DNA of 64,000 bases, taken from Halomonas alkaliantarctica (GTDB lineage Bacteria; Pseudomonadota; Gammaproteobacteria; Pseudomonadales; Halomonadaceae). This document shows, piece by piece, positions 1 to 8,393 of the stretch. A program made the position numbers and the translations under genes. The stretch is taken from assembly GCF_029854215.1 (NCBI RefSeq), contig NZ_CP122961.1, positions 3,286,001-3,350,000 on the forward strand. The letters run 5' to 3'. The notes under the pieces are model-generated. The model worked only from the letters and a program-made list of their open reading frames with translations. It made no database searches and had not been told where the DNA came from. Position 1 is the stretch's first letter, and each line of letters starts with the position of its first letter.

Positions 1-1137
1 ATCTACCACGCTGCCCGGCAAACCTAAATCGCCCATCAATTCATTAAGCCCACGCAGCGCATCAAGCTGTGCGGCGTGGTCCTGACCGGCAAACTCCACC
101 AGCAAAATGGCTTCCGGCTTGCCAATCAGCGCCTTCTCAATGACCGGACGGAACGCTGGGTTCTCCAGCGACAGCTCAATCATGGTGCGGTCCACCAGCT
201 CCACCGCCGTGGGGCCAAGCTTGACGATATGCTGGGTGAAATCCATCGCCTGATAAAAGGTCGGGAAATTCACTACGCCCAGCACCTTCTGCTCGGGCAG
301 CGGTGAAAGCCTGAGCTTAATACGCTGGCTGACCCCGAGCGTGCCTTCCGAGCCCACCAGCAAGTGGGCCAGGTTGTCGCGCCCATCCGGGTCGTAGGGC
401 ATCGGGTTCTGGCAATCGAACAGATCAAGATTGTAACCACCCACCCGACGCAGCACCTTGGGGAAGTGATCGCGAATTTCCGGGCCCACACGTTCTGCAA
501 TTGCCCTCACCTGCTGGGCAAGACGCTGCTCCCGCGAGCCTTCCGCGAAGCGGTCGACGAAACCAAAACTCGCCGCGCTGCCGTCAGCCAATAGCGCGTC
601 CACACCCAGCACGTTGTGCACCATATTGCCGTAGTAGATCGACCGCGACCCGCAGGAGTTATTGCCCGCCATACCACCAATGGTGCACTGGGCGCTGGTG
701 GAAACATCCACCGGATACCAGAGCCCATGGGGTTTGAGCCAAGCGTTGAGGTGATCCAGCACAATGCCTGGCTCGACGACTACGGTGCGCGCCTCGGCGT
801 CAAACTCAATCACCTGATTGAGCCAACGGGTAGTGTCGATGACCAGCGCTTCGCCGACGGTTTGCCCACACTGGCTGGTGCCCGCGCCCCGGGCCAAAAT
901 CGGCACCTTGGCATCACGGGCAATATCCAGGGCAATTTTCAGGTCTTCCTGATGGCGTGGGATAACCACGCCTACTGGCGTCACCTGATAAATAGAAGCG
1001 TCGGTTGAATAACGCCCCCGAGTGGCCCGGTCAAACAGCACCTCCCCGGCCATCTCTCGGGATAAACGCCCGGCTAGTTCGCCGAGCGGTTTAATCTTGG
1101 CATCGCGGGACGGCTGTTGGTTTGTCAGAGACGTCAT
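1..1137 (-). CDS. FAD-binding oxidoreductase, GlcD/YdiJ-like (C-terminus beyond window)
   Basis: Open reading frame that starts at ATG 1137 and runs off the left edge, so only about 379 N-terminal residues are visible. The N-terminal FAD_binding_4 (VAO-type) fold is clear: a GAGTSQCG glycine-rich FAD loop, then GGMAGNNSCGSRS and LLVGSEGTLG. The GNNSCGSRS motif resembles long YdiJ-type 2-hydroxyacid dehydrogenases, which carry a C-terminal iron-sulfur half, more than the short GlcD; this cannot be checked here. Such enzymes oxidise 2-hydroxyacids such as D-lactate, glycolate or D-2-hydroxyglutarate and pass electrons to a carrier. It lies 18 bases after the aminotransferase gene and is probably the last visible gene of the TRAP/CoA-transferase operon. 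The substrate is unknown. Confidence 0.85.
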   Translation of the reverse strand, partial: MTSLTNQQPSRDAKIKPLGELAGRLSREMAGEVLFDRATRGRYSTDASIYQVTPVGVVIPRHQEDLKIALDIARDAKVPILARGAGTSQCGQTVGEALVIDTTRWLNQVIEFDAEARTVVVEPGIVLDHLNAWLKPHGLWYPVDVSTSAQCTIGGMAGNNSCGSRSIYYGNMVHNVLGVDALLADGSAASFGFVDRFAEGSREQRLAQQVRAIAERVGPEIRDHFPKVLRRVGGYNLDLFDCQNPMPYDPDGRDNLAHLLVGSEGTLGVSQRIKLRLSPLPEQKVLGVVNFPTFYQAMDFTQHIVKLGPTAVELVDRTMIELSLENPAFRPVIEKALIGKPEAILLVEFAGQDHAAQLDALRGLNELMGDLGLPGSVVD

Positions 1138-1155
1138 GTGGCTCTCCCCCGTCGT

Positions 1156-2367
1156 TTAGCGCTTGCCTGCGTTAAGCGGGTTGGCTGCAAAGTAGTCCAA
1201 AGCAGCCGTTACGCCACTGCCTTTAAGGTTAACGCCCGACAGCTTCATACCCGCTTCACAGCCGCCTAGCGTGGCAATCAGCGTTAAATCGTTGCAGTCG
1301 CCCAAATGGCCGATTCGGAACATCTTGCCTTTGGCCTTGCCTAGCCCCATTCCCAGTGAAAGGTCAAAACGCTCATAGATAATCTTGCGCACCGCATCTG
1401 CATCGACGCCTTCCGGCATTACCACGCCGGTCAGCACCGGCGAATAAACCGACGGATCATGACACTGAATTTCAAGCCCCCATGCCTCTACCGCCGCGCG
1501 CACGCCAACGGCCCAGCGTTGATGGCGTGCCAGCACGTTGTCCATGCCCTCATCCAACAGCATATCCAGTGCTTCATTCAGGCCATATAGCAGGTTGGTG
1601 CTGGGCGTGTAGGGCCAGTAGCCGTTCTTGTTAGCTTCGAGAATTTCGTCCCAGGCCCAGAAACTTTTGGGTAGTTTCGCCTGTTTGCTGACTTCGATGG
1701 CTTTAGGTGAAAGCGCGTTAAAACTGATGCCCGGCGGCAGCATCAGGCCTTTCTGCGAGCCGGAGACGGTGACATCAACGCCCCACTCATCATGGCGGTA
1801 GTCAGCGCTGGCCAACCCAGAAATGGTATCGACAATCAGCAGTGCCGGGTGGCCCGCCGCGTCGATGGCTTTACGCACCGCGGCAATATCGCTGGTCACG
1901 CCGGTCGAGGTTTCGTTATGCACCACGCAGACCGCTTTAAGCTCGTGCTGGGCGTCCTCTTTCAGGCGTGCTTCGATCATGTCGGCCTGCACGCCGTGGC
2001 GCCAGCCTTCGTAGCCTGGCAACCCCAGAAACTCTGGCTGGATATCTAATCGAAGGGCCATTTTGTGCCACAGAGTGGCGAAGTGCCCGGTTTCGAACAT
2101 CAGTACCTTATCGCCCGGTGACATGGTATTGGCCAAAGCAGCTTCCCAGGCACCGGTGCCTGACGCCGGGTAGATAACCACCGGGTTCTCGGTTTTGAAG
2201 ATTTTTTGAGTTTTGCTCAGCAGCTCAAGGCCCAAAGCGCCAAACTCTGGTCCGCGGTGATCGATCGTGGGTAGGCTCATTGCCCGTAAAATACGGTCTG
2301 GCACCGGCGAAGGGCCAGGAATTTGCAAAAAGTGACGGCCGGATGGGTGAAAATCAAGTTTTAACAT
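1156..2367 (-). CDS. Serine/alanine/aspartate-glyoxylate aminotransferase family protein
   Basis: 403-residue class V aminotransferase. The length matches bacterial serine-glyoxylate aminotransferases (about 400 residues). Visible are the N-terminal IPGPSPVP signature, the PASGTGAWEAAL cofactor-binding loop around residue 70, the PLP-contacting Asp in LLIVDTISG (D180) and the PLP lysine in SGSQKGLM (K206). The family converts glyoxylate to glycine using serine, alanine or aspartate as amino donor; the donor cannot be read from sequence. BhcA of the beta-hydroxyaspartate cycle is a close family alternative, but no bhcB/C/D genes are nearby. The start has an AGGAACG ribosome binding site. The gene is followed by the flavin oxidoreductase and preceded, after about 100 bases, by the CoA-transferase. 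Family assignment is firm, the specific reaction is not. Confidence 0.88.
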   Translation of the reverse strand: MLKLDFHPSGRHFLQIPGPSPVPDRILRAMSLPTIDHRGPEFGALGLELLSKTQKIFKTENPVVIYPASGTGAWEAALANTMSPGDKVLMFETGHFATLWHKMALRLDIQPEFLGLPGYEGWRHGVQADMIEARLKEDAQHELKAVCVVHNETSTGVTSDIAAVRKAIDAAGHPALLIVDTISGLASADYRHDEWGVDVTVSGSQKGLMLPPGISFNALSPKAIEVSKQAKLPKSFWAWDEILEANKNGYWPYTPSTNLLYGLNEALDMLLDEGMDNVLARHQRWAVGVRAAVEAWGLEIQCHDPSVYSPVLTGVVMPEGVDADAVRKIIYERFDLSLGMGLGKAKGKMFRIGHLGDCNDLTLIATLGGCEAGMKLSGVNLKGSGVTAALDYFAANPLNAGKR

Positions 2368-2438
2368 GATGACGTTCCTGTTTGTTGTTGTAGAGTTCGC
2401 GGCTGGATCGGCCGATTGGCGTTGCTAAAATTGGATAA

Positions 2439-2454
2439 TGAATGCAATTATTCA
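2439..2454. promoter_or_regulatory. Inverted repeat TGAAT-N6-ATTCA, possible operator
   Basis: A 16-base inverted repeat (TGAATGCAATTATTCA) lies in the roughly 100-base gap between the CoA-transferase and aminotransferase genes. It resembles the TGAAT-N5-ATTCA element upstream of the TRAP genes (7571-7585) and a half-matching element at 8261. It could be a binding site for the neighbouring GntR regulator and could serve an internal promoter for the aminotransferase. The regulatory role is inference. Confidence 0.35.
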
Positions 2455-2467
2455 CATCAAAAAAGCG

Positions 2468-3655
2468 CTATTTGATACATCCTTCAGCACGTAAAGCGTC
2501 AAGCTCAGCGCCGGAGAACCCTAAGCTCTCGAGCACTTCGTCGGTGTGCTGGGCGAAGAGCGGCGCCGGGCTGCGGATTTGCGACGGCGTTTCCGAGAAT
2601 TTGCTCGGAAATCCGATGGTTTTCATTTTGCCTATCACCGGGTGCTCCATCTCTTGCACCATACCGCGCGCTAAATAGTGCTCATCCTGCATGGCCTGGG
2701 CAAAGTCGTTGATTGGCCCGGCAGGCACACCCGCGCTGTCACATAGGGTTAGCCACTCATCAACGCTTTGGTTCGCCATCAGCTCTTCGAGAAGCGCCTC
2801 CAGCTCTTCAACGTGCTGTCCGCGATCCTGATTGGTAATAAAGCGGGGGTCCTGCATGAGTTCTTCGCGTTTAAGTACGTCCTGGCAGAAGCGCTCCCAG
2901 GTACGCTGATTGGCGCAGCCGAGCATCAAATAGCCATCGCTGGCTTTGACTGCCTGATAAGGTGCGGACACACGATGGCGCCAGCCCGTTGGTCCAGGCA
3001 CGGTGCCTTCAGAGAAGTAAGCCGCCGCTTCCCATGTAAACCAGGGCAAACCACACTCGGTAATGGCGATATCAATGTGCTGGCCAGCACCGGTTTTCAT
3101 CTTGTGGATACAGGCAGCGAGAATCGAGTAGACCGCCGTCAGACCACCGCCAATATCGTAAACCGCAATACCGGTTTTCAGCGGGCGCTTACCCTCTTCA
3201 CCCGTCATCGACATCAGGCCTGTCATCCCCTGTGCCACCAGGTCAAAGCCCCCTTTGTGGCTATATGGCCCTGTTTGGCCATAGCCTGAAATAGAGCAAT
3301 AGACGATGCCAGGATTAATTGCCTTGATGGTGTCATAGTCGATCTCAAGCGACTTGGTCACGCCAGGCCGATAGTTCTCAACAATGACATCGGCCTCAGC
3401 GGCCAAACGATAGAAGATCTGACGCGCCTGCTCGTCTTTAAGATTGAGCGAGATACTTTTTTTATTGCGGTTAATCTGTGAAAAGCAGGTCGATTCGCCA
3501 TTGACGTAAGGGCCCATTTGGCGGCTATCGTCTCCGCCATTGAGCTTCTCTACTTTGATGACTTCTGCGCCCATATCGGCCAGCACCATGGTGCAGTATG
3601 GACCAGCCATTATTTGCGACACGTCCAGTACTTTTATGTCTTGTAGGGGAAGCAT
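2468..3655 (-). CDS. Class III (CaiB/BaiF) CoA-transferase
   Basis: 395 residues from ATG 3655, chosen because GGAGGAAAG lies just upstream; the frame extends to 3712 without a good ribosome binding site. Typical class III features are the N-terminal LDVSQIMAGPYC segment, the ADMGAEVIKVE strand, NRNKKSISLNL, and the KGGFDLVAQ motif whose Asp (D138) corresponds to the acyl-accepting catalytic aspartate. These enzymes move CoA between carboxylic acids, for example in formyl-CoA/oxalate, carnitine, itaconate or mesaconate metabolism. It lies between a crotonase-like gene upstream and an aminotransferase downstream, so it probably activates the acid imported by the TRAP transporter. Donor and acceptor acids are unknown. 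Confidence 0.9.
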   Translation of the reverse strand: MLPLQDIKVLDVSQIMAGPYCTMVLADMGAEVIKVEKLNGGDDSRQMGPYVNGESTCFSQINRNKKSISLNLKDEQARQIFYRLAAEADVIVENYRPGVTKSLEIDYDTIKAINPGIVYCSISGYGQTGPYSHKGGFDLVAQGMTGLMSMTGEEGKRPLKTGIAVYDIGGGLTAVYSILAACIHKMKTGAGQHIDIAITECGLPWFTWEAAAYFSEGTVPGPTGWRHRVSAPYQAVKASDGYLMLGCANQRTWERFCQDVLKREELMQDPRFITNQDRGQHVEELEALLEELMANQSVDEWLTLCDSAGVPAGPINDFAQAMQDEHYLARGMVQEMEHPVIGKMKTIGFPSKFSETPSQIRSPAPLFAQHTDEVLESLGFSGAELDALRAEGCIK

Positions 3656-3696
3656 GCGCTTTCCTCCCAGTTGGTCGTTGTAAACTGTGCGCGAAA

Positions 3697-4503
3697 CTAG
3701 TGGCCAGACCACTCAAACGACGTTTTATTGACGAATTTATCCACCGCCGCGGCAAAATCTCGACTCATATAGCAAGTCGTTACCCAGTCGTCGCTGGCAT
3801 CGGCAGGGAGGCGACGCTGCTCAATCGCACGGCCAATCAGAGCCTTGCTGGCCTGAAGCGTCAATGGTGCTCGCTTCGCAAAGGCTTCCGCCAGCACGGC
3901 TACTTCGGCGTAAATGGCATCAGCGTCAAACAGTTGGTTGATCAGGCCTGCGGCATGAGCCTCGTCAGCGCCAAACAGCTTCGCCATCATCAGCGCTTCC
4001 TTGGTGCGCGCAACGCCTAGCATGTCGATCAGACGAGAGACATTGTTAATCGAGAGCGTATTGCCCAGCGTTTTGGCTATCGGCACACCAAACTTCAGCG
4101 CTGGGGTCGCATAACGGAAGTCGCACACCAGCGCAATCGCAGCCCCACCCCCCACGCAAGCCCCTTCAATCAGCGCCAGGGTTGGCTTGGGGAAAGTTTC
4201 CAGCTTGCCCACCACGCGATCGATGCGCCGCTCATAGTCAATCGCATCGTCAGGTTGTGTGAACCCTGCAAACTGGCTGATATCGGTGCCCGCAACAAAG
4301 GCTTCGCCGCCGACGCCGTGTAACACCACGGCATACACGGCGTCGTCTTCTGCCAACTGATCGCAGTACTTTTCCAGGGCGTCGTACATCTCCCAGGTCA
4401 TGGCGTTACGACTCTGAGGCCGGTTAAAACCAATCCAGGCCACGCCATTTCGAACGTCATAAGTAACGCTGTCGACGTGTTGTTGTTTGTCTGTATTGCT
4501 CAT
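3697..4503 (-). CDS. Enoyl-CoA hydratase/isomerase (crotonase) family protein
   Basis: 268 residues with a crotonase fold. The two oxyanion-hole segments are visible as EAFVAGTDISQF and GACVGGGAAIAL. The two glutamates that act as acid/base in true enoyl-CoA hydratases are absent: the usual GGGCELA reads GGGAAIA and the usual LPE reads VPI. The protein therefore probably catalyses a different crotonase-family step (isomerisation, C-C or thioester cleavage, decarboxylation) or uses other residues. It starts 24 bases after the TRAP large-subunit stop and is followed 41 bases later by the CoA-transferase, so the two likely act in sequence on the same acyl-CoA. Fold certain; reaction unknown. Confidence 0.85.
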   Translation of the reverse strand: MSNTDKQQHVDSVTYDVRNGVAWIGFNRPQSRNAMTWEMYDALEKYCDQLAEDDAVYAVVLHGVGGEAFVAGTDISQFAGFTQPDDAIDYERRIDRVVGKLETFPKPTLALIEGACVGGGAAIALVCDFRYATPALKFGVPIAKTLGNTLSINNVSRLIDMLGVARTKEALMMAKLFGADEAHAAGLINQLFDADAIYAEVAVLAEAFAKRAPLTLQASKALIGRAIEQRRLPADASDDWVTTCYMSRDFAAAVDKFVNKTSFEWSGH

Positions 4504-4527
4504 CAGCTTCTCCTTAATAGCGCGTGT

Positions 4528-5811
4528 TTAGCTATAAACAAAGTTGACTAATGCCAGCGCAAACGCGGGAATGTAGGTATTGATCATTAGCACTGCGAAC
4601 AGGACGGCGATAAACCACAGATTGGTTTTGGACGTGGCCCACACATCTGACTTAGCGATTGAGCAAGACGCGATGAGTACGCTGGCCACGGGCGGCGTTT
4701 GCTGACCGATTGCCAGGTTCAGTGTCACGATCAAACCAAAGTGAAGAGGGTCAATACCCACCTCTATAACCAGCGGCAACACGATAGGGACGACCAGTAT
4801 AATCGCCGCTGCTGAATGCAGAAAAATACCCAAAATCAGGAAGATGACATTGAGGAGCGCCAAAATAAGATATTTATTGTTGGTTAGCTCGCTGATTTGC
4901 ATAGCGATTTCTTGTGGCACTCGGGTCTCGGTAAGGTAACCACCTACCACTGCAGAGGCAGCCACCAGCAGCATCACTACCGCTGTTTGCACACCAGCAC
5001 TTTTACAAGAATCGATGAAATTCCTGAGAGTGAATTCGCGATAAACTACCGCACTGATAAAGATAGCGACGCACACGGCCAATGCCGCACCTTCGGTCGC
5101 CGTGACAAAGCCACCAAAGATCCCACCTAGAATAATGACTGGAATCAACAGCGCCCAAATGGCTTCCTTAAAGGCAATCCAGAGCTGCGAAACCCGGAAG
5201 CGGCCTTCAGAGGGGAAGTCATTCTTGCGTGCCAGGTAGTAGCACATCGCTGCTAAACCCATCGCGCCCAACAAGCCTGGCAAAATACCGGCCACAAACA
5301 TCTGTACGACCGATTCACCCGACATCACCGCATAAAGAATCATCGGTATAGAGGGCGGAAGAATGATCGCCAGGCTTGCCGCAGAGGATGAGATGGAGGC
5401 CGAAAATTCTTTTGAGTAGCCTTTCTTGCGCATGGCGGGGATCAAAATACTGCCGATTGCCGAGACACCCGCCACTGCCGATCCAGAGATTTCAGCAAAA
5501 AATACCGATGCCCCAATAGTGACCATGGCTAAGCCGCCTTTGATAAACCCCACCATTGCCATGGCCAGGTCGATCAAGCGCCGCGATATACTCGAGGCGT
5601 TCATAATCGCACCCGCTAAAATAAACAGCGGTATGGCGATGAGCGGAAAATTAGTCGCCCCTTCAAACATGGTCATGCCCACCGTAGGCATTGCCATGTT
5701 GCCGTATGTCATAAAGGTGGCAATCGTTCCTACCAGCGCCAAGGCAACCGCCACCGGCACGTTAATCAGGATAAGGACTATCAGTGCTAGAAATATGTAG
5801 AGTATGACCAT
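4528..5811 (-). CDS. dctM: TRAP transporter large permease subunit, DctM-like
   Basis: 427 residues, almost wholly hydrophobic, with about 12 predicted membrane helices, the size and pattern of TRAP-T DctM subunits. It forms the ion-coupled (usually Na+) translocation channel in the inner membrane. The FFAEISGSAVAGVSAIGSI segment, with its small residues, is characteristic of the family. It follows the DctQ-like gene after about 9 bases and precedes the crotonase-like gene, so it is co-transcribed. The solute is unknown; TRAP systems import organic anions such as C4-dicarboxylates, 2-oxo acids and sugar acids. Confidence 0.92.
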   Translation of the reverse strand: MVILYIFLALIVLILINVPVAVALALVGTIATFMTYGNMAMPTVGMTMFEGATNFPLIAIPLFILAGAIMNASSISRRLIDLAMAMVGFIKGGLAMVTIGASVFFAEISGSAVAGVSAIGSILIPAMRKKGYSKEFSASISSSAASLAIILPPSIPMILYAVMSGESVVQMFVAGILPGLLGAMGLAAMCYYLARKNDFPSEGRFRVSQLWIAFKEAIWALLIPVIILGGIFGGFVTATEGAALAVCVAIFISAVVYREFTLRNFIDSCKSAGVQTAVVMLLVAASAVVGGYLTETRVPQEIAMQISELTNNKYLILALLNVIFLILGIFLHSAAAIILVVPIVLPLVIEVGIDPLHFGLIVTLNLAIGQQTPPVASVLIASCSIAKSDVWATSKTNLWFIAVLFAVLMINTYIPAFALALVNFVYS

Positions 5812-5820
5812 GCTATTTAC

Positions 5821-6381
5821 TTACCCTCGCTGATGCGTGCTAACGGTGGCGACTTCTTCCGCGTCGATACCGGCTTCTTCAAGCTCATGGTCAATAAAGC
5901 CTCTACCCTGGGCGCTTTTGATAACGTCAGGGAGCCGCAATAGTTCAGCCAGAATGAACAGTACGGAGGCAACAGGAATCGCAGAGTGAACCAGTTGCAT
6001 GGAAACCTCTGGGAGACTGACCATGCCAACGTCTTGGAGAATCAACATGACTTGGTAGCTGGCCAGCCCCAAGAAAACGAAGAACCCGATAGTGATAGCT
6101 TCCGCTAACAGCGCGATCGGCACCCGAATAGAGGGAGGGCACATGTTCAATACACTTGGACAAGTGATGTGTGCCCCTTTGGCGGCTGCTAAAGCCGTTC
6201 CGTAGTAGGTCACCCAGGCGAGCAAAGCGGCGGCAAGCTCGTCATACCAGCTTAACGGTGAGCCTAAGTAGCGGGTCACAAAACCGAGTGTGACGACGAC
6301 GGCAAGCGCGATGACCAGAAAGACCACGATGCCTTCAAGAAACGCGAAATACGCGTTCCTGAGCTTTATAAAAGTACTCAT
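5821..6381 (-). CDS. dctQ: TRAP transporter small permease subunit, DctQ-like
   Basis: 186 residues from ATG 6381, which has a strong GGAGG site seven bases upstream; the reading frame extends to 6417 with no such site. Four hydrophobic segments (roughly residues 20-45, 55-75, 95-120, 135-155) match the four-helix DctQ subunit, which supports the large permease. The WYDELAAALLAWVTYYGTALA stretch is typical of DctQ proteins. It lies between the binding-protein and DctM genes. The C-terminus carries a charged tail (GFIDHELEEAGIDAEE). Confidence 0.9.
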   Translation of the reverse strand: MSTFIKLRNAYFAFLEGIVVFLVIALAVVVTLGFVTRYLGSPLSWYDELAAALLAWVTYYGTALAAAKGAHITCPSVLNMCPPSIRVPIALLAEAITIGFFVFLGLASYQVMLILQDVGMVSLPEVSMQLVHSAIPVASVLFILAELLRLPDVIKSAQGRGFIDHELEEAGIDAEEVATVSTHQRG

Positions 6382-6447
6382 TGAGACCTCCGAAAGTCGA
6401 GGCGCCTCGCCATACAACGACGCACCTCTGTTAGAGCGACGCTTTGC

Positions 6448-7425
6448 TTACTCGCGTAGAGCAGCCACGGCATCAATCATTTCCTGGCCACCATCCACTT
6501 CGTTAGCGAACTTGTTGTAAATGGTCTCAGAGGCCTCAACAAAGGCATCGAAGTCGACTTCATTAACTTCCATACCTGCATCGCGCAATTTGACGAGAGT
6601 TTCATCATCCAGTCGCTGACCTTCTTCTAACACGAAGTCCTCCATTTCGACGGCGACTTCTTCCAGCACTTGCTGCACTTCCTCGGGTAGGCGATTCCAG
6701 CTAGCACCTGCGGTCAGGTATGCCGGGGTATAAACGTGGTTGGAAATGGAGAGATAGTCCTGCACTTCATGAAAACGTGAAGAGTAGGTTTGAATAAAGG
6801 GGTTTTCCTGACCATCCATTGCGCCAGTTTGCAGAGCAACAAACACTTCCGAAAGCGACATTGGGGAAGGTGCCGCGCCATAGCTGCGGAACATATCAAT
6901 GCGCCATGTACCGCCGGGAACGCGCAGCTTTATACCGTCGAGATCCTCAGGTGTAACAATGGGGCGTACGTTATTGGTAATCTGACGAAAGCCGTTTTCC
7001 CATACACCAATAATTTTGAAACCGCGCGCTTCGGCTGCGTCATACAGCGGGCCGCGCACGATCTCTTCGCGCACACGCTTCATATGTTCACGGTCTTTAA
7101 TCAGGTAAGGCATCTCGAACAGCGCAAACTTATCTGACTCAGAGCTCATCACCGTTGAAGGCAGTGATAGGTCTAGGGACCCTAAGCGTAACCGACGCAT
7201 CATCGATTCATCGCCCCCCAGTTGGCTATTGCCATAGACACTAACCTCCGCTACGCCTTCCAGGCGTTCGTTGGCCAGTTCAGCAAAGCGGTTTGCACTG
7301 ATTTCGAACAGCGAACCAGGCCCCCCTACATGGCCTAGTCGAATTTCAGTGTTTGCATTAGCAGCGGCGGCCTGCAAACCCAGTGTCATAACGGCGGTTG
7401 CAAGTACTGTTCTGAGCAATTTCAT
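6448..7425 (-). CDS. dctP: TRAP transporter periplasmic solute-binding protein, DctP-like
   Basis: 325 residues from ATG 7425, preceded by CTGGAG. It begins with a Sec signal peptide (MKLLRTVLATAVM, cleavage near ANA-NTE) and continues with a DctP-family binding protein. The family arginine that usually salt-bridges the ligand carboxylate probably lies in GIKLRVPGG. FVALQTGAMDGQENPF is also a strong family signature (ALQTGxVDGxExP). The protein captures a carboxylate in the periplasm and delivers it to DctQM. It is the first gene of the cluster and has a regulatory region with an inverted repeat upstream. The ligand cannot be named. Confidence 0.92.
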   Translation of the reverse strand: MKLLRTVLATAVMTLGLQAAAANANTEIRLGHVGGPGSLFEISANRFAELANERLEGVAEVSVYGNSQLGGDESMMRRLRLGSLDLSLPSTVMSSESDKFALFEMPYLIKDREHMKRVREEIVRGPLYDAAEARGFKIIGVWENGFRQITNNVRPIVTPEDLDGIKLRVPGGTWRIDMFRSYGAAPSPMSLSEVFVALQTGAMDGQENPFIQTYSSRFHEVQDYLSISNHVYTPAYLTAGASWNRLPEEVQQVLEEVAVEMEDFVLEEGQRLDDETLVKLRDAGMEVNEVDFDAFVEASETIYNKFANEVDGGQEMIDAVAALRE

Positions 7426-7570
7426 AGTGAACTCCAGGTGAAGCATTTGTTGTTGTTAGCAATATCACCACCGTGGCTTTGGCACCCGATGGCACCTGCA
7501 AAAGGAGCCGCTTGAGCAGGCCTACTTATTATTAGCGGCGCTTACTCTAGGGTTATCCTCCACCTCAATG

Positions 7571-7590
7571 TGAATTCAAAATTCAAAATT
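7571..7590. promoter_or_regulatory. Inverted repeat TGAAT-N5-ATTCA and ATTCAAA direct repeats, candidate operator
   Basis: TGAATTCAAAATTCA (7571-7585) is an inverted repeat with 5-base arms, followed by another AAATT, and overlaps a weak promoter for the TRAP operon. The first 13 bases recur with one change at 8261-8273, upstream of the HbpS-like gene. The nearest regulator gene is the GntR protein at 8394. Assignment to that regulator is inference. Confidence 0.45.
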
Positions 7591-7673
7591 AGGTATTAAA
7601 CTTTCGTCTCGTCGCACAGTCTTCCTTTCAAGCAACTGATTATTAAAGGGGTTATTAAATCGTCGCCATAAAT

Positions 7674-7717
7674 AAAAAAACGGGCAGTGGCTAAATAAGC
7701 CAACTGCCCGTTTTTTT
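7674..7717 (-). terminator. Rho-independent terminator after the HbpS-like gene
   Basis: Stem CGGGCAGT(T)GGCT / AGCC(A)CTGCCCG with a short AT loop, flanked by A7 and T7 runs, so it can act in both directions. It lies 22 bases past the stop of the minus-strand HbpS-like gene. Confidence 0.85.
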
Positions 7718-7738
7718 ATCGGTACTGCCTGTCATTCC

Positions 7739-8200
7739 CTAGCTCGGCTCAAGCCCCCAGAGCAATCCAGCACACTCAATACCAGCAATGGCTGCCAGTT
7801 GATCCTCTTCTGACGAAGCGCCGCTAACCCCCACTGCGCCAATCAAGCGGCTTTGTTCATTAAGAATGGGCACCCCGCCTGCCACTGCCACAAAATGTCC
7901 TTGGGAGGCTGACGCAACACTGGCAACAAACGCTGTACGTTCCGCGTTACGTGCGCCAATCACCCCGCTGGCAATGCCTATGCCCAGTGCGGCGTAGGCT
8001 TTACCCTGGGCAACGGGAAAACGCAACGGAGCACAGCCATCTTCACGTTCAGCGGTAACCACGTTACCGCCGCCGTCCAGCACAACGATCGTCAGAGGAG
8101 GCAACTCCAAATCGCGTGCTTGTTGCATGGCACCATCGATTATCTTTCTGCTCTGCTCTCTGGCGAGCTGTACGCTGCAATGAAATACTTGTCCGGCCAT
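7739..8200 (-). CDS. HbpS/GlcG-like protein (heme-binding domain family, DUF336)
   Basis: 153 residues from ATG 8200, preferred because AAAGGA precedes it at good spacing; the frame extends upstream to 8269 with no ribosome binding site. The protein has the GlcG/HbpS/Cob-adenosyltransferase-like (DUF336) domain, with VVLDGGGNVVTAEREDGCAPL, GKAYAALG and VAVAGGVPIL... IGAVGVSGAS. Members bind heme or small ligands and often sit beside glycolate or diol oxidation genes; the role of GlcG in glycolate use is not established. A paralogue (glcG) lies 6 kb away. It sits between the TRAP operon and a divergent GntR regulator, so it probably belongs to the same regulon. Confidence 0.8.
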   Translation of the reverse strand: MAGQVFHCSVQLAREQSRKIIDGAMQQARDLELPPLTIVVLDGGGNVVTAEREDGCAPLRFPVAQGKAYAALGIGIASGVIGARNAERTAFVASVASASQGHFVAVAGGVPILNEQSRLIGAVGVSGASSEEDQLAAIAGIECAGLLWGLEPS

Positions 8201-8260
8201 CAGCTTTTCCTTTGTCATTGTTGTAGGCAATGGTGGGCAAAAGTACCACCAAAGAAATAT

Positions 8261-8273
8261 TGAATTCATAATT
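8261..8273. promoter_or_regulatory. Second copy of TGAATTCA(A/T)AATT upstream of the HbpS-like gene
   Basis: TGAATTCATAATT matches the first 13 bases of the 7571 element except for one A/T change. It lies about 60 bases upstream of the chosen start codon of the HbpS-like gene and about 120 bases from the GntR gene, a sensible place for an operator acting on the divergent promoters. Confidence 0.4.
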
Positions 8274-8393
8274 ACTTTTGCAGATCATATACACAATAGC
8301 CACTATAGGAATATGGCATCGTGCTCAAATCGATACAGGCGGTGTGGGTAGCTTGGCTGCAAACCGAGCCCACCACTGAAAAGGAACTGATTC

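Larger units (their letters stand above)
7426..7738. other. Intergenic region upstream of the TRAP operon
   Basis: No gene is seen in these 313 bases. The left part is the TRAP operon leader and promoter zone: on the minus strand a TTGAAT / 16 / GATAAC pair is a weak sigma-70 candidate and overlaps the repeat at 7571. The right part holds the terminator of the HbpS-like gene at 7674-7717. Confidence 0.5.

Noticed and set aside
1156..2367. Beta-hydroxyaspartate cycle (BhcA) assignment for the aminotransferase
   Set aside because: The family fits, but no bhcB (iminosuccinate/hydroxyaspartate genes), bhcC or bhcD lie nearby, so the name would overreach.
3697..4503. Carnitine pathway (CaiB/CaiD) for the CoA-transferase and crotonase pair
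   Set aside because: No caiA, caiC, caiE or betaine transporter, and a TRAP transporter and glyoxylate aminotransferase are not part of that pathway.
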